The notes under the pieces were generated by a model, which was not told the DNA's origin, made no database searches, and saw only the letters and a program-made list of their open reading frames with translations. Positions 10,518 through 20,085 of a DNA stretch of 24,042 nt are shown in pieces (within the stretch, counting starts at the first letter, position 1; each line of letters begins with the position of its first letter). The translations under genes were made by a program, and so were the position numbers. The DNA lies in the NCBI RefSeq assembly GCF_000003605.2, contig NW_003133843.1, positions 574,263-598,304 on the forward strand, read 5' to 3'. The DNA is from Saccoglossus kowalevskii. Lineage: Eukaryota > Hemichordata > Enteropneusta > Harrimaniidae.

Positions 10518-13500
10518 GTGAGTAATTGTATTTCATACGTTCACCCCCACTTGATTCATTGCTGGGTAGGGGAAGGTATTATTTAATTTCTACCAAAGTA
10601 GCTACAAAACCTATATTCATACTTAGTACGTTTTGTAAAACCCGCGTGTTCTTCTAAATCATGTTTGGTGTTCTATGTGTAAAGCATCACAAACTAATTG
10701 TAATTGGTTCTACCTATTGTAAAATCCGTTGTAAATAATGATATAGCTCGATATTTCAATTTATGTTCTAGATTATGGCCAGTAACAAGTGTAAAGCATG
10801 AAATACCCTGCAACAATAAACTGAGGCAAGCAATATATATAGTTCTAAATGAATAGGAAGACTTCTCATCCTGACAAAATAATACCGAATTCATATCCAT
10901 CGTAAACATCTTAACGTATACAACATGACTGAAACAAGAAAATGCAATTAAAACTGAAAATCTTAAAAACGGAACTCATTTCATCGGCACGTTTCTTGTT
11001 TGTACTGTGTACTTCGTGTTTGCCTCCTCTGGACGTTTAACTGACTATTTCTTGTTCTCCAAGCAACTACTGCAATTTTCCGACAGTCCGTTGTATTATA
11101 ATTGAAAAAAGCACTTCGCACTTTTATTTTTCAAACGTATATTTCCGCCCTTGCCCTGTTATAATGGGCAGTACGTCGTCCTTTGTTTCTTAAATGTATA
11201 TAATTAATTTTATACTTACGGTGAAATTGAATGATCAGTTGTCATGATTTTGATTTGATGGTTGGTATATCAGTCATGTGAACCTAAACAGGATTCATAT
11301 GTACTATAAATGTACTAAACGTCGTTGCTGTCAGTATTTGAAGGTTGAAGGTACAAACATTCATAGTAGTTCGAACGTGGTTAAGCGAGTTTGCCCTGCG
11401 TCAATGAGATTGTAGATTCATTCTTCTTATCGACTTCTCGCTCGCTCACTGTACATGACGCATTCGTACTGTACTAGCAATCACGTGTTGAGAATGACAT
11501 CATTTGATGAGAGATAGTAACTGTTGGTTCTGTATTATTTTTCTGTCAGCGAATGTTAATGAACATAACCTTTCTGATTGCAGAGATATTTGCTCCACTA
11601 TGTTATGTCAGTCATTGTAAGAGCATGGACTTTTTCAGTTTGGCTATCCGAGTAATAACTAAAAAATAAGCATTGCGCATAGAAATATTCATGGGACTGG
11701 GACATCCGTGAATATTATTTCCGACTGAATGATTCTAAAAACCACAGTAGAACGCACAGTTTTGTTTTGTTTTGCCATTGTTACTAGTCCAATAACTCTA
11801 GTTTACATCCATTGTTACAGATGTATAACAATTGTCGTGGTTTAAATTGACATTTTCTTTGGGACACAAGTTGTTCGGGATATGTGTGATTAATTATTTA
11901 CTCTGTTGTTAGCCGACAGTGTAGTGATATTTGCAGATTTTGTTGATCTATTACTTTTTACTGACGTGCTACATCACATTTGTAGTAGGTGGTATCTTGA
12001 AGTGAACTTTGGTACAATTAAATTTATGGTAATTCGAAAGGGAAGGAGTATCGTGCCAAAACTGAAATGTGGGAAATATTGAAATCGTAAAGGCCTATGT
12101 TTAGGATCTATTTTATCATTTAGGAATACAACAAGCAAACAAGGCAATGTTTTCTTTATTTAGTTTCGAACGTAAAGTCGATGGACTAAGCTGCAAGTTT
12201 TACTTCAAGTTATTTGATAGTTTAATACTGCAATTATTGTACACTTTGCCCGGATTTGGGGTTACAGGCAATATGCCTAAGCTAAGAGAATACAGTTTAA
12301 ATTGCGTAAATATTGGGTAGGGGTTGCCTTACAACAAGACTATGTCAGCAGTGCTTGGGGAATGTGGGAGAATGCCAATTTTCTTTAGTTGTTGAATAGT
12401 TAAATATGCATATAGATTAATGTATAACATCGATAACAACGGGGGAAATTCTTGGATCGCAGACGTGGGTTGGAAATTGAAATGCGTTTATGCTATAATT
12501 TAAACATCGTGTTAGTGATATGTATAAACATAATTTTTTGGTATTATATGTCCTGTATACATTCCTGAGAAGTGATTTAAACATTAAAATTACTGGCCAT
12601 TCCCAACTTCTAATAAATATATATAGCAGTTAACAATGTGAATGGATGTTTGTACATAGAGCTATGCCACTAAGACAAGAATTTAATACGAATTAATTTG
12701 TGTAATATATATTATAGATATATTTAGTGTTTATATATTGATATTCTATTATATCTGTGTATTACTGAGTTTTAGAAATTATATAGCTATGTGTGCACGG
12801 AACACGTTATAGAGGTGTCAAATTATTTACACATGCGCACACACACTGCCAGCGAGCGATGTTTGCAAAAGTCTCTAAAATCAAACAGAGCCATCCGTGT
12901 CATCAACTAGATTATCGTTGAACGTGCTTCAAATAATGACGCATTAAATAATGATGCATAAACGTTTTTTTCAGATTGCTTGTCAGTCCAATGCCAAAGT
13001 TGTAAAGCGTGCTGAAGGAAACCCACATGACCTCATGGTACCTGGCCAGGGACAAGGTAGTATAATTAATCTTTTTTCAACATTGTTGTTTTTTTAATTG
13101 TCTGTTGTTGTTGTTGAACGCGTACACAATTTGACTTAGTAGAGAATACATTTTGTAACACATTTCGAGAAACACAGTAGTTATGACAGGTGGAGTACAT
13201 ATAGCACTGGTAGCAATACTTACGTGTTTATATAAAACTAACGTCGTTTCTTGTCTAAAAAACTGGCGATCCATCTATCTCCACACTTACAGTGCTGGTT
13301 TCTCCACTATGAGCTTTTTTACTTAATTTTTGGTATAGGAGCGGTACTTATAAATATGTTATTTTCACTTTGGACTGACCGTGATAATTTATAATTTACA
13401 GCTAACAAGTGTTTGCAGTGTAAACTATCTGATAAGATGACCTTAGCTGAGTGCTTGCTGAAACCAGAATCTGATCCTGATAAATATGAATATTGTACAA

Positions 13501-14540
13501 CCGCACGAGTGAGTTGTTTATTTCATATGTAACTTCATTTAAATTAAATGCAAATTGTTTCCTCTGTTATCCAAATTACTATGGTAACACGAAATAAAAA
13601 ATCAAGACGCACATTGCTACTTGGATGTTTAATTTGACATGCCACATTATCAAAATAGCTGTATTGTTTTTCGTGCTTCAATGAGTTAATTGTCCCTCGT
13701 GCCACATTCAATTTTAATGTTTTCTAATGTTTCCCGCATTTCAGTGAATTTACTTGTTATTTTTTGCCACACAAATTCTATTTTAACCATTTCACTGCTA
13801 CTTTTACAGCCTGAATGCATGACTCAACTGTGGCAAAAGAATACTGGTTTAGTATTTATATCGGAGTGTCAACAAATAGAAGTGAGTTGAATATTATACA
13901 AATTGTCAAGATGGCTCTCTCAAATTTGCTTATCTAGTAATAGTTTCACTTCAGTGGAATGGTATGATGCAATCCTTTAAATTTAGTGATATGTGTGGTA
14001 TGAGAATCAGTTGAATAAAACCTATATCTGCAATATTTTCCAAATTTGTGAGCAATATATAAGGTTTATAGAATCGAATGGAATAGAGTACGATACATTA
14101 TCTTTTGTCAAGTAACTCGCCACCTACCTAAAATGAGGAAAATCATTTTTTCTATATTTATAATATAATTAACAAAATTTAGCTTAATAAAGTATCATAT
14201 TGTATACTTAATATTGACTAATTTCGAGTCGAAAAACAAAACAAAAAATTAACAAAGTTATTGTAATACATATGAGCACTTGTTTTCTGTGGATTGTCAT
14301 TGTATAACTCTTGATAACTCTACTATGTTCAGATGTTTGTTTTTATATTCTTATTAGTTTATTGATCATCGGTTTTTACTTTCAGGCTTGTATCGAAGAA
14401 TCCGAAAATGAACCAAATTTTAATGAATGTGATGAAGCGCCAATCTACGTGAAGACCAAGTGCCGATATTGCTGTGGTAACAACACTATCACCCAAGGGT
14501 ATTATTGCCCACCACCACGAGGTAAATATAATTATTTTTC

Positions 14541-14612
<72 letters not shown>

Positions 14613-17600
14613 GTTATATGTATATATATATATGTTAATTACTTATCAGCAAATTACAAAGCCTGTTACTTTGAGCACAGCTCTTGGTTGTAGCATAACT
14701 TGTAAAAAAAAAAAACATCGCATCATGACGGGACATGTATCAAATCTTGTTTCATAACACATTATTTTCTCTCTCAGTGCCGGCGGTTACTTGCACAGTA
14801 CATGGAGATCCGCGTTTCTGTACTTTCGATGGATACAAGTATCATGAAGGTGGTGATTGTGCTATGTATTCACTTATGCACATGGCTTGTGGGAACGACT
14901 TCCGAATAGATGTTAAAGTGACTGAGCACAAAACCAAAGACCATTATCGTGTAGGATCGCTGCTACTAATACAAGGAGGTGAAACGTTCACGCTTGGACC
15001 TAATGATGGCGTCAATCCTGTCACATATTTGGTAGGCATTTTCTACTATGAAATCACAATCAAACAATTCCATGAAATATTTCCAATCTACCTGCTATTT
15101 ATAGTCGTCATATACTTGCTATATACTAAACTTAAATTATATAAAAACATTAAATTTAAATAGTTATTCTAGATCCCCAACTGGTTGTCAAAAATAGTTT
15201 CTATGATTTTTGATGGATTCATTGCTGTATCATCTAATCTCGTCCAGTCTCTTGGCTTTATATATTTTAGCTTGAATACTTAATTCTCATTTCGTTTCTA
15301 TCAAATGTAGTTTGGACTCAATCTTCAAATGACTGCTTAAAGCCTTGGGCTCCTCAATTAACTGTTTCAATGTCATGTGCCCCCTCCCAACTTACTGTTA
15401 CAAAGACATGTGCCCCTCAACTGACTATTTTAATGCTATGTGTCCGCTCAACTGACTGTTTCAACAACTGACACATTACCATGAGTATATTTAACGTAAA
15501 AATATTTGGCTTACTATTTTTAATCCAGGTGAATATTTTTCTATCTTCTTATATTCTCTTAGACCCCTCACATTCAAAAGCATTTTCTTGATTTCCGACA
15601 TTTCAATTCCCACCCATACAACAATCACGATCGGTTAACATAGACGTTCTTTCACTTTCAAAATGCTACAATATCGTAATGCATGTTTGATATGAGGGGT
15701 GTTTTCGCTTATAACCTCTGCGTTGCTGAACCAAAGTTTTTTTTTTTTTTTTTTTTTTCAAATAAAATTTTATTTTCTAATAATGTTCACATAACAGTAA
15801 AAACGTCACAGACACGACATACAAAACATTACAAAAAAGTTTGTGTTCTTGCCGGCTTTGACACGACCTTGACACATTGTTCGTCGTTTTCTTTAAAGGC
15901 TGTTCGAATCTGTCATTAAATCTCTTTAAATGTCTTTTTTAGTCACAGTTCCGTTTAGCTAAGTACAATTATCAAGAAGTTTTTTTACAAGAACAACATT
16001 TCGCAGTTCCATATTTCTTTCTAGCGTCACTTTCCCAACCTCTTTGGAATTGCTTAAATTCCCAGTGTATATTTTTTGCATGTGACTGCATATTTCTGCT
16101 CCCATGGGAATCGTTTTGATCACGTGGTTAGCATAGACTTGGAAGCTCAGCGTTGCAGAAGTTGATTTGAAAGTAAATGCTGCGTCTATTTCTCTTTTTT
16201 TCCTTGTATTATGGAGCAGACTCCATGCCAGTGACCTCTGGCCATCTTTCTTTGAGTTGAGTTGTTTGCAAAACTAGTGTTGAACATTCATAAATCAATA
16301 TACTCTGTTTGACTACCTGTGATATAAGAAGTCTGTGTCCTGGTCGAACATCTATTTGTTTTATCCAATATGTATGTTCTGCTTTCGATTTTCAGCTTAC
16401 AGGTGGGTTGCTGTTACCAATAGATGATTCCGTTCTCCCGAAATATTATGGTACGTCCGATCAATTCCTATTGAGCAAACATTCCGATACATATCACGTG
16501 ACAATGGATCTCGAATTAGATGGGTATTACGACGTTATCGTGAGGTGGGGCGTCAGAAGAGTAGCAATCGACCTTTACCAGCCTTACAGTCAATGTTACG
16601 TTATACATGGTTTATGTGGCGATGCAAATGGAAGTCCTGAATTTGAGAGGATTACATCAGACGGGGTGAATGCAACAACTGATGGGGAATTTCACAGAAG
16701 CTGGGGTGAAGGAAATGGGTAAGTTCGTATTTTACACTAAAAGTCGAATAGTCATGTTGACACATCTTGACATTTCAGATCCACATTCATTTCCGAATGG
16801 AATGTTACAGATGTTCATTTTTTTATTAATTTCAAAATATCGTATGACCTTTTGAAAAATATGAAACAATACAAATGCAAGTGTTTTATGAAAGCAACAG
16901 TTGATGGCGAATAAACAAAACATAATTACGTGAATTTTACAGAGACGCGGAAAACAATTCTGAACAAAATTTAGACTCAGAAATTGAGTAGTTATGAAAA
17001 CCCATTCTTATTTATTATTATTTTCAGTTGCGGTACTTTGGCAGGACATTACACATAATATGCTGATGTAGATTTCAATAAAGAACGTCACAAATGAATT
17101 CTGAGCAGCTACTAATACATATCATACATGTTACTGATGACGTCGAAAAGCGTGATGTAATTTGAATAAATAATTCATAGGTGGAGGGTGGTCACCGGAA
17201 TGTATTTGAAGTTATTGAAGTAATAAAGGGGCAATTGGGAAATCATCAAGTCCTTGTGTTGGTTATATTTTTTTAGTTTGCTGGTATTCTTGATTAAACT
17301 TTATATTGGATGAAGTCCATTCAAGAATTATGATGGTTCAACTAGTAATTAACTGGACAAAATCATTGCTTCCAAAACCAAGTCATAATTTGATACTGCA
17401 CAGACAGGCAAATAGCCACGAGGCCGCACGCAAATAAACAAGTCCCCGTTATTTTTTTTAAAGTTCTCTTTGAGCTCGTCATATTAAAGTGGGGAGGTTG
17501 TCGCGAGCGTGTCCTTGAAACTTGAGTTCCAAGTGGCGTATTCCAACAAATTGTTTATTTACATCAAAACACGTGTTCCGTGTAGTAGTAATATGGCCAA

Positions 17601-19423
17601 AAATAAAAACAGCCGTTATTCGGCCATCTTTGATCTTACTATGAAACACACTGATATGTATGATGTATGTGCCAAATACGAATGGAAATGGTACATAAAT
17701 TGTGGAAATAAAGTAGTAAGGCCAAAAAGTCAGATGGCTGTCAATCGGCCATTCTTGACCAGATTTTGAAACAAATTGTCATGGACATGCATCCTAACAT
17801 GTATAAAGTACATGTATGTGCCAAATTTGAATGAAAACTGACAGAGCACGTCCAAGTTACCGCTTAAAAAAACAAGATGCCTACCAGTCGACCATCTTTG
17901 ATCCAATTGTGAAATAAATCGTCATGGACATGTATCCTAACATGTATAATCTATGTACCAAGCTTGAATGAAAACTGACAAAGCATGTCCAAAATACAAC
18001 ATTTTCAAAAAACAAGATGGCTGCCAGTCGGCCATTTTGAATCAATCGCTAAACCACTGCATGTGCATATGTACCACATACGGTACTAGGCACATGCAAA
18101 GAATGAACGGAATCGGTCCACAGGATTCTGAAATATTACTATTGACAGACTGACGGACGGATGGACATGTATCCTAACATGTATGATCGATGTACTAAAT
18201 TTGAATGAAAACTGACAAAGCATGTCCAAAATACAACATTTTCAAAAAACAAGATGGCTGCCAGTCGGCCATCTTTGATCCAATTGTGAAATAAATCGAC
18301 ATGGACATGTATCCTAACATGTATAATCTATGTACCAAATCTGAATGAAAACTGACAAAGCATGTCCAAAATACAACATTTTCAAAAAACAAGATGGCTG
18401 CCTGTCGGCCATTTTGATCGAATCGCTAAACCACTGCATGTGCATATGTCCCAGATAAAGTACTAGGCACATGCAAAAAATGAACGGAATCGGTCCAAGG
18501 GATTCTGAGATACGACTCCGGACGGACGCACGGACGGAGACCGAATTATAAGTCCCCGTTTTCGGACTTCGTCCGAACGGGAACTAATAATGGATAACAT
18601 ATGTGGTCTTCATTCGATTGGTAGAATTGCATGGAAGATGCAGGTCTCGCGTTATGTCCCATTCGGGCTAATTGGCGAAAAGCGCTGAAGAGATAATACT
18701 ATTATTGGGTAATGGTTTTTACCACGAAACACGTCGTGCATTCGATTCTATTTGATATTCTGTAATGTCTGGAGGTTTTTAAAGTACGAGTCTACGATGC
18801 CATTGATTTTATTTTTGACAATGACAGCCTTACGTCTATGTGATTTGTTTACATTATTTGCCTCTGATGTGTTCAATTCAAATTGTGAATATTATGCACT
18901 AATTGATTATATTCTGTCCCATTAATGTGGTCATATATAGCTGCGATTTTCGAAAGTGTAGGCAGAATTCAACAGATGGATCTCGGTAAACGTGGACTCG
19001 TTTATATCCAACGATTTTCCTGCTAAACAATCACTTTATTTACTTTACAATATATAGAACATAACAGGCTAACGTTGATTATTTTAATCCATATTACAAA
19101 TCTGTGACCCAGTAGGGTGATTTTGCGAGTTTCGTAGTGTTTTATACTTCCACGTGGCACATATACGCCATAACGGTACGTGTCGTGGTAAAACGTGATG
19201 TTTTGCTGTTGGTAACATTACATAACTGATGTATATAAAATATTTATGTTTTAGTAATTGGTATAAACCATGATGAAATAGTGTTCATTGAGACACATTA
19301 ACGTGTTTTTTTTTCAGATTTATCATCAGTTGTCACATGGAAAACGCATCTGAGCTCGTCAACAATCCTGTTATTCTTTGCTCCGCATTGGCAGTACAAC
19401 AGAAGTATTTTTTCTATTTTTGA
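10476..19423 (+). CDS. Secreted Ly6-like plus von Willebrand D domain protein (8 exons)
   Basis: Joined from 10476-10517, 12975-13056, 13402-13508, 13810-13881, 14386-14521, 14778-15031, 16396-16718 and 19318-19423; 1122 nt including stop, 373 residues. All introns are GT..AG and the phases (0,1,0,0,1,0,2) keep one frame throughout. Residues 1-21 form a signal peptide, followed by a KR dibasic site at 25-26. Residues 45-142 are Cys-rich (C45, C48, C59, C73, C80, C97, C103, C116, C127, C130, C131, C142). The CxxC start and the CRYCCGNN end resemble a divergent Ly6/uPAR three-finger domain; the usual terminal CN is missing. Residues 152-335 are a vWD domain: CTVHGDPRFCTFDG at the start, GLCGDANG at 303-310, then EFHRSW. 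N-glycosylation sequons lie at N134, N323 and N348. No GPI or membrane segment is seen. A secreted matrix, mucus or humoral role is inferred. Exons 1-7 are firm; exon 8 is less so. Confidence 0.8.
12975..13056 (+). CDS. vWD gene exon 2: end of signal peptide and linker
   Basis: The acceptor TTTTTTTCAG is followed by IACQSNAKVVKRAEG and a Gly/Pro/Gln linker; the donor is CAAG/GTAGTA (phase 1). Cleavage is expected after Ala21 (QSNA). KR at residues 25-26 could be a propeptide site. Confidence 0.7.
13402..13508 (+). CDS. vWD gene exon 3: first half of Cys-rich domain
   Basis: The acceptor ATTTACAG is followed by NKCLQCKLSDKMTLAECL, with another Cys at residue 73, and the donor CGA/GTGAGT. The CxxC followed by a Cys after ten residues is the usual opening of Ly6/uPAR-type domains. 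Confidence 0.75.
13810..13881 (+). CDS. vWD gene exon 4: middle of Cys-rich domain
   Basis: A 72-bp phase-0 exon between CTTTTACAG and GAA/GTGAGT. It encodes PECMTQLWQKNTGLVFISEC and a short tail. It could be skipped without shifting the frame, at the cost of two cysteines. Confidence 0.7.
14386..14521 (+). CDS. vWD gene exon 5: end of Cys-rich domain
   Basis: The acceptor is TTTTTACTTTCAG and the donor is CGAG/GTAAAT. It carries ACIEESENE and a CRYCCGNNT block like the CC segment near the end of Ly6/uPAR domains, then a YYCPPPR linker to the vWD domain. Confidence 0.75.
14544..14633. repeat. (TA)n microsatellite in intron 5
   Basis: About 31 uninterrupted TA units (14544-14606) are followed by interrupted TA/TG units to 14633. 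They begin only about 20 bases after the exon 5 donor, in a 256-bp intron. Confidence 0.95.
14778..15031 (+). CDS. vWD gene exon 6: N-terminal half of vWD domain
   Basis: The acceptor TCTCTCTCAG is followed by VPAVTCTVHGDPRFCTFDGY, the diagnostic start of a vWD domain (C..GDP...TFDG). Then come a CAMYSL block and hydrophobic strand-like segments. The donor TTG/GTAGGC is phase 0. Confidence 0.85.
15032..16395 (+). other. Intron 6 of vWD gene
   Basis: A 1364-bp intron. Apart from the antisense retrocopy at 15737-16273 it shows near-repeated phrases at 15355-15470 (CAACTGACTGTTTCAA-like units alternating with CATGTGCCCC-like units), an imperfect tandem repeat of roughly 40 bp. Confidence 0.6.
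15737..16273 (-). pseudogene. Antisense processed retrocopy with open frame and poly(A)
   Basis: On the minus strand an open frame of 104 codons runs from 16273 (just after a TAG) to a TAG stop at 15961-15959. It is Lys-rich and protein-like, with RSLAWSLLHNTRKKREID, FQVYANHVIKTIPMGAEIC and LERNMELRNVVLVKKLLDNC. About 190 bases of AT-rich sequence follow, then an AATAAA about 10 bases before an uninterrupted run of 22 A (poly-T at 15737-15758 on the plus strand). Stop, 3' UTR, polyadenylation signal and poly(A) in that order and without introns is the signature of a reverse-transcribed mRNA, here 5'-truncated. I do not recognise the parent protein. No target-site duplication was found. It could instead be a domesticated or still functional retrogene. 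Confidence 0.6.
16396..16718 (+). CDS. vWD gene exon 7: C-terminal half of vWD domain
   Basis: The acceptor GATTTTCAG is in phase with exon 6. It encodes LTGGLLLPIDDSVLPKYYG, a DGYYDVIVRWG strand pair, then QCYVIHGLCGDANGSPEFE, the GLCG.xNG motif of vWD domains, then EFHRSWGEGNG. The donor G/GTAAGT is strong and phase 2. An alternative acceptor six bases downstream would remove two residues. Confidence 0.85.
16798..17440 (+). repeat. Dispersed repeat R1, copy 2 (intron 7)
   Basis: It matches 900-1472 in the same orientation. Compared with copy 1 it carries an extra segment of about 100 bp at about 17003-17101, which contains a splice-acceptor-like sequence, a short open frame and AATAAA (see the candidate alternative terminal exon). 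Confidence 0.75.
17028..17082 (+). other. Candidate alternative terminal exon
   Basis: A pyrimidine-rich tract ending TTTTCAG at 17027 would join exon 7 in the correct phase. It adds CGTLAGHYT and then TAA at 17056-17058. AATAAA follows at 17077-17082, about 20 bases after the stop. This would give a shorter protein of 348 residues and a premature poly(A) site in intron 7. The evidence is purely sequence grammar; it lies in DNA unique to R1 copy 2 and may be coincidental. Confidence 0.25.
17588..18545 (+). repeat. Tandem array R3 (about 140-bp units)
   Basis: Units with ATGGACATGTATCCTAACAT begin at 17781, 17924, 18161 and 18301, preceded by more diverged units from about 17588. Each carries GAATGAAAACTGACAAAGCA and then AAGATGGC..., GGCCAT.TT. 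A distal segment starting AATCGCTAAACCACTGCATG follows the unit at 18044 and again at 18421. The block from 17924 is therefore repeated with a 377-bp offset, a higher-order duplication. The units at 17924 onward are highly similar and so are younger than the left part. The array ends with ACGGACGGA-type short repeats. Confidence 0.85.
18551..18585. repeat. Strong hairpin closing the R3 element
   Basis: AGTCCCCGTT, two T, CGGAC, a TTC loop, then GTCCG, A, and CGGGAACT fold into a long stem with one bulge and one mismatch. AGTCCCCGTT also occurs at 17441-17450, immediately after R1 copy 2, so the two may be the ends of one element of about 1.1 kb. CTAA followed by T at the right edge is Helitron-like, but the hairpin placement is not typical. 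Confidence 0.6.
18600..19317 (+). other. Distal part of intron 7
   Basis: About 700 bp of unique-looking AT-rich DNA with no supported feature other than the T-rich acceptor tract ending at 19317. Confidence 0.5.
19318..19423 (+). CDS. vWD gene exon 8: C-terminus and stop
   Basis: After a TTTTTTTTTCAG acceptor, the phase fits exon 7 and gives FIISCHMENASELVNNPVI, then LCSALAVQQ and a stop at 19421-19423. The segment has two cysteines and an N-x-S site but no recognised domain; a partial C8-like C..CH pattern is too weak to call. No good donor is seen before the stop, so this reads as the terminal exon. AATAAA candidates follow at 19911-19916 and 20080-20085. Confidence 0.5.
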
Positions 19424-20085
19424 GAGTGACGAACCTTTACGGACCTAACCATAAACCTATCGTGTGCTGTGTGCGAGTGACTGTAGTCTGATGAAGACAG
19501 ATTATTAGCAGTGGTACGAGTATTCAGAATGACATTAATATTGACCCCCCTCCCCTCAAATACTTTGTTTTGGGATGACAATTTGGCCCTAGACATTTTT
19601 CATATCCGGTTTCCGGTAGATGACACTGACAACAAGGAAGATCGTGGGCGACTTTGATCTCATTAACACGTGAAAAGGGCAAAGACTCATTTATATGGAA
19701 TGCAGGCGTTTAGAGTCGACAAAACGATACCGTGGAATATTACATAACCATGTCCCAAAGCAATGAAAGCAAAGTTGGGATTGATAGTGTTTAAAAAACT
19801 ATGTCATCATAAAGTTTACTAATAGATCGAATGTTAATGGATAATTAGAAGGTTGTAATAATATGTATACCAGAGTCGAATTTGAATTTTGGGGTTAAGT
19901 TCACAATGTTAATAAAAATTAATAATCATAACGACACACATGTAAACTGTAAAGACCACCTCTTGACAAAGATTGGCACTCCAGGTGGGAACATGGATTT
20001 TATTTATCAAGAACTAACAAATCAGTTTGAAATATTTGCATTAAATATGAATATATAAAACATGTAATAGATTATAATCAATAAA
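19424..20085 (+). other. Probable 3' UTR of vWD gene
   Basis: This is non-coding sequence after the stop, with AATAAA hexamers at 19911-19916 and 20080-20085 as candidate polyadenylation signals. Which one is used, if either, cannot be told. Confidence 0.35.

Noticed and set aside
14311-14757. 148-codon continuous frame
   Set aside because: Only its exon 5 part is coding; the rest is intron, including the Ile-Tyr run from the (TA)n microsatellite.
15700-16310. Target-site duplication flanking the retrocopy
   Set aside because: I compared the bases left of the poly-T with those right of 16262 and found no shared word longer than about five bases, so none is claimed.
18195-18392. Minus-strand frame in R3
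   Set aside because: It is a translated tandem repeat; its sequence repeats itself with the unit length.
17588-18545. CRISPR-like array
   Set aside because: The repeats are about 140 bp and contiguous, with no unique spacers, and the context is a eukaryotic intron.
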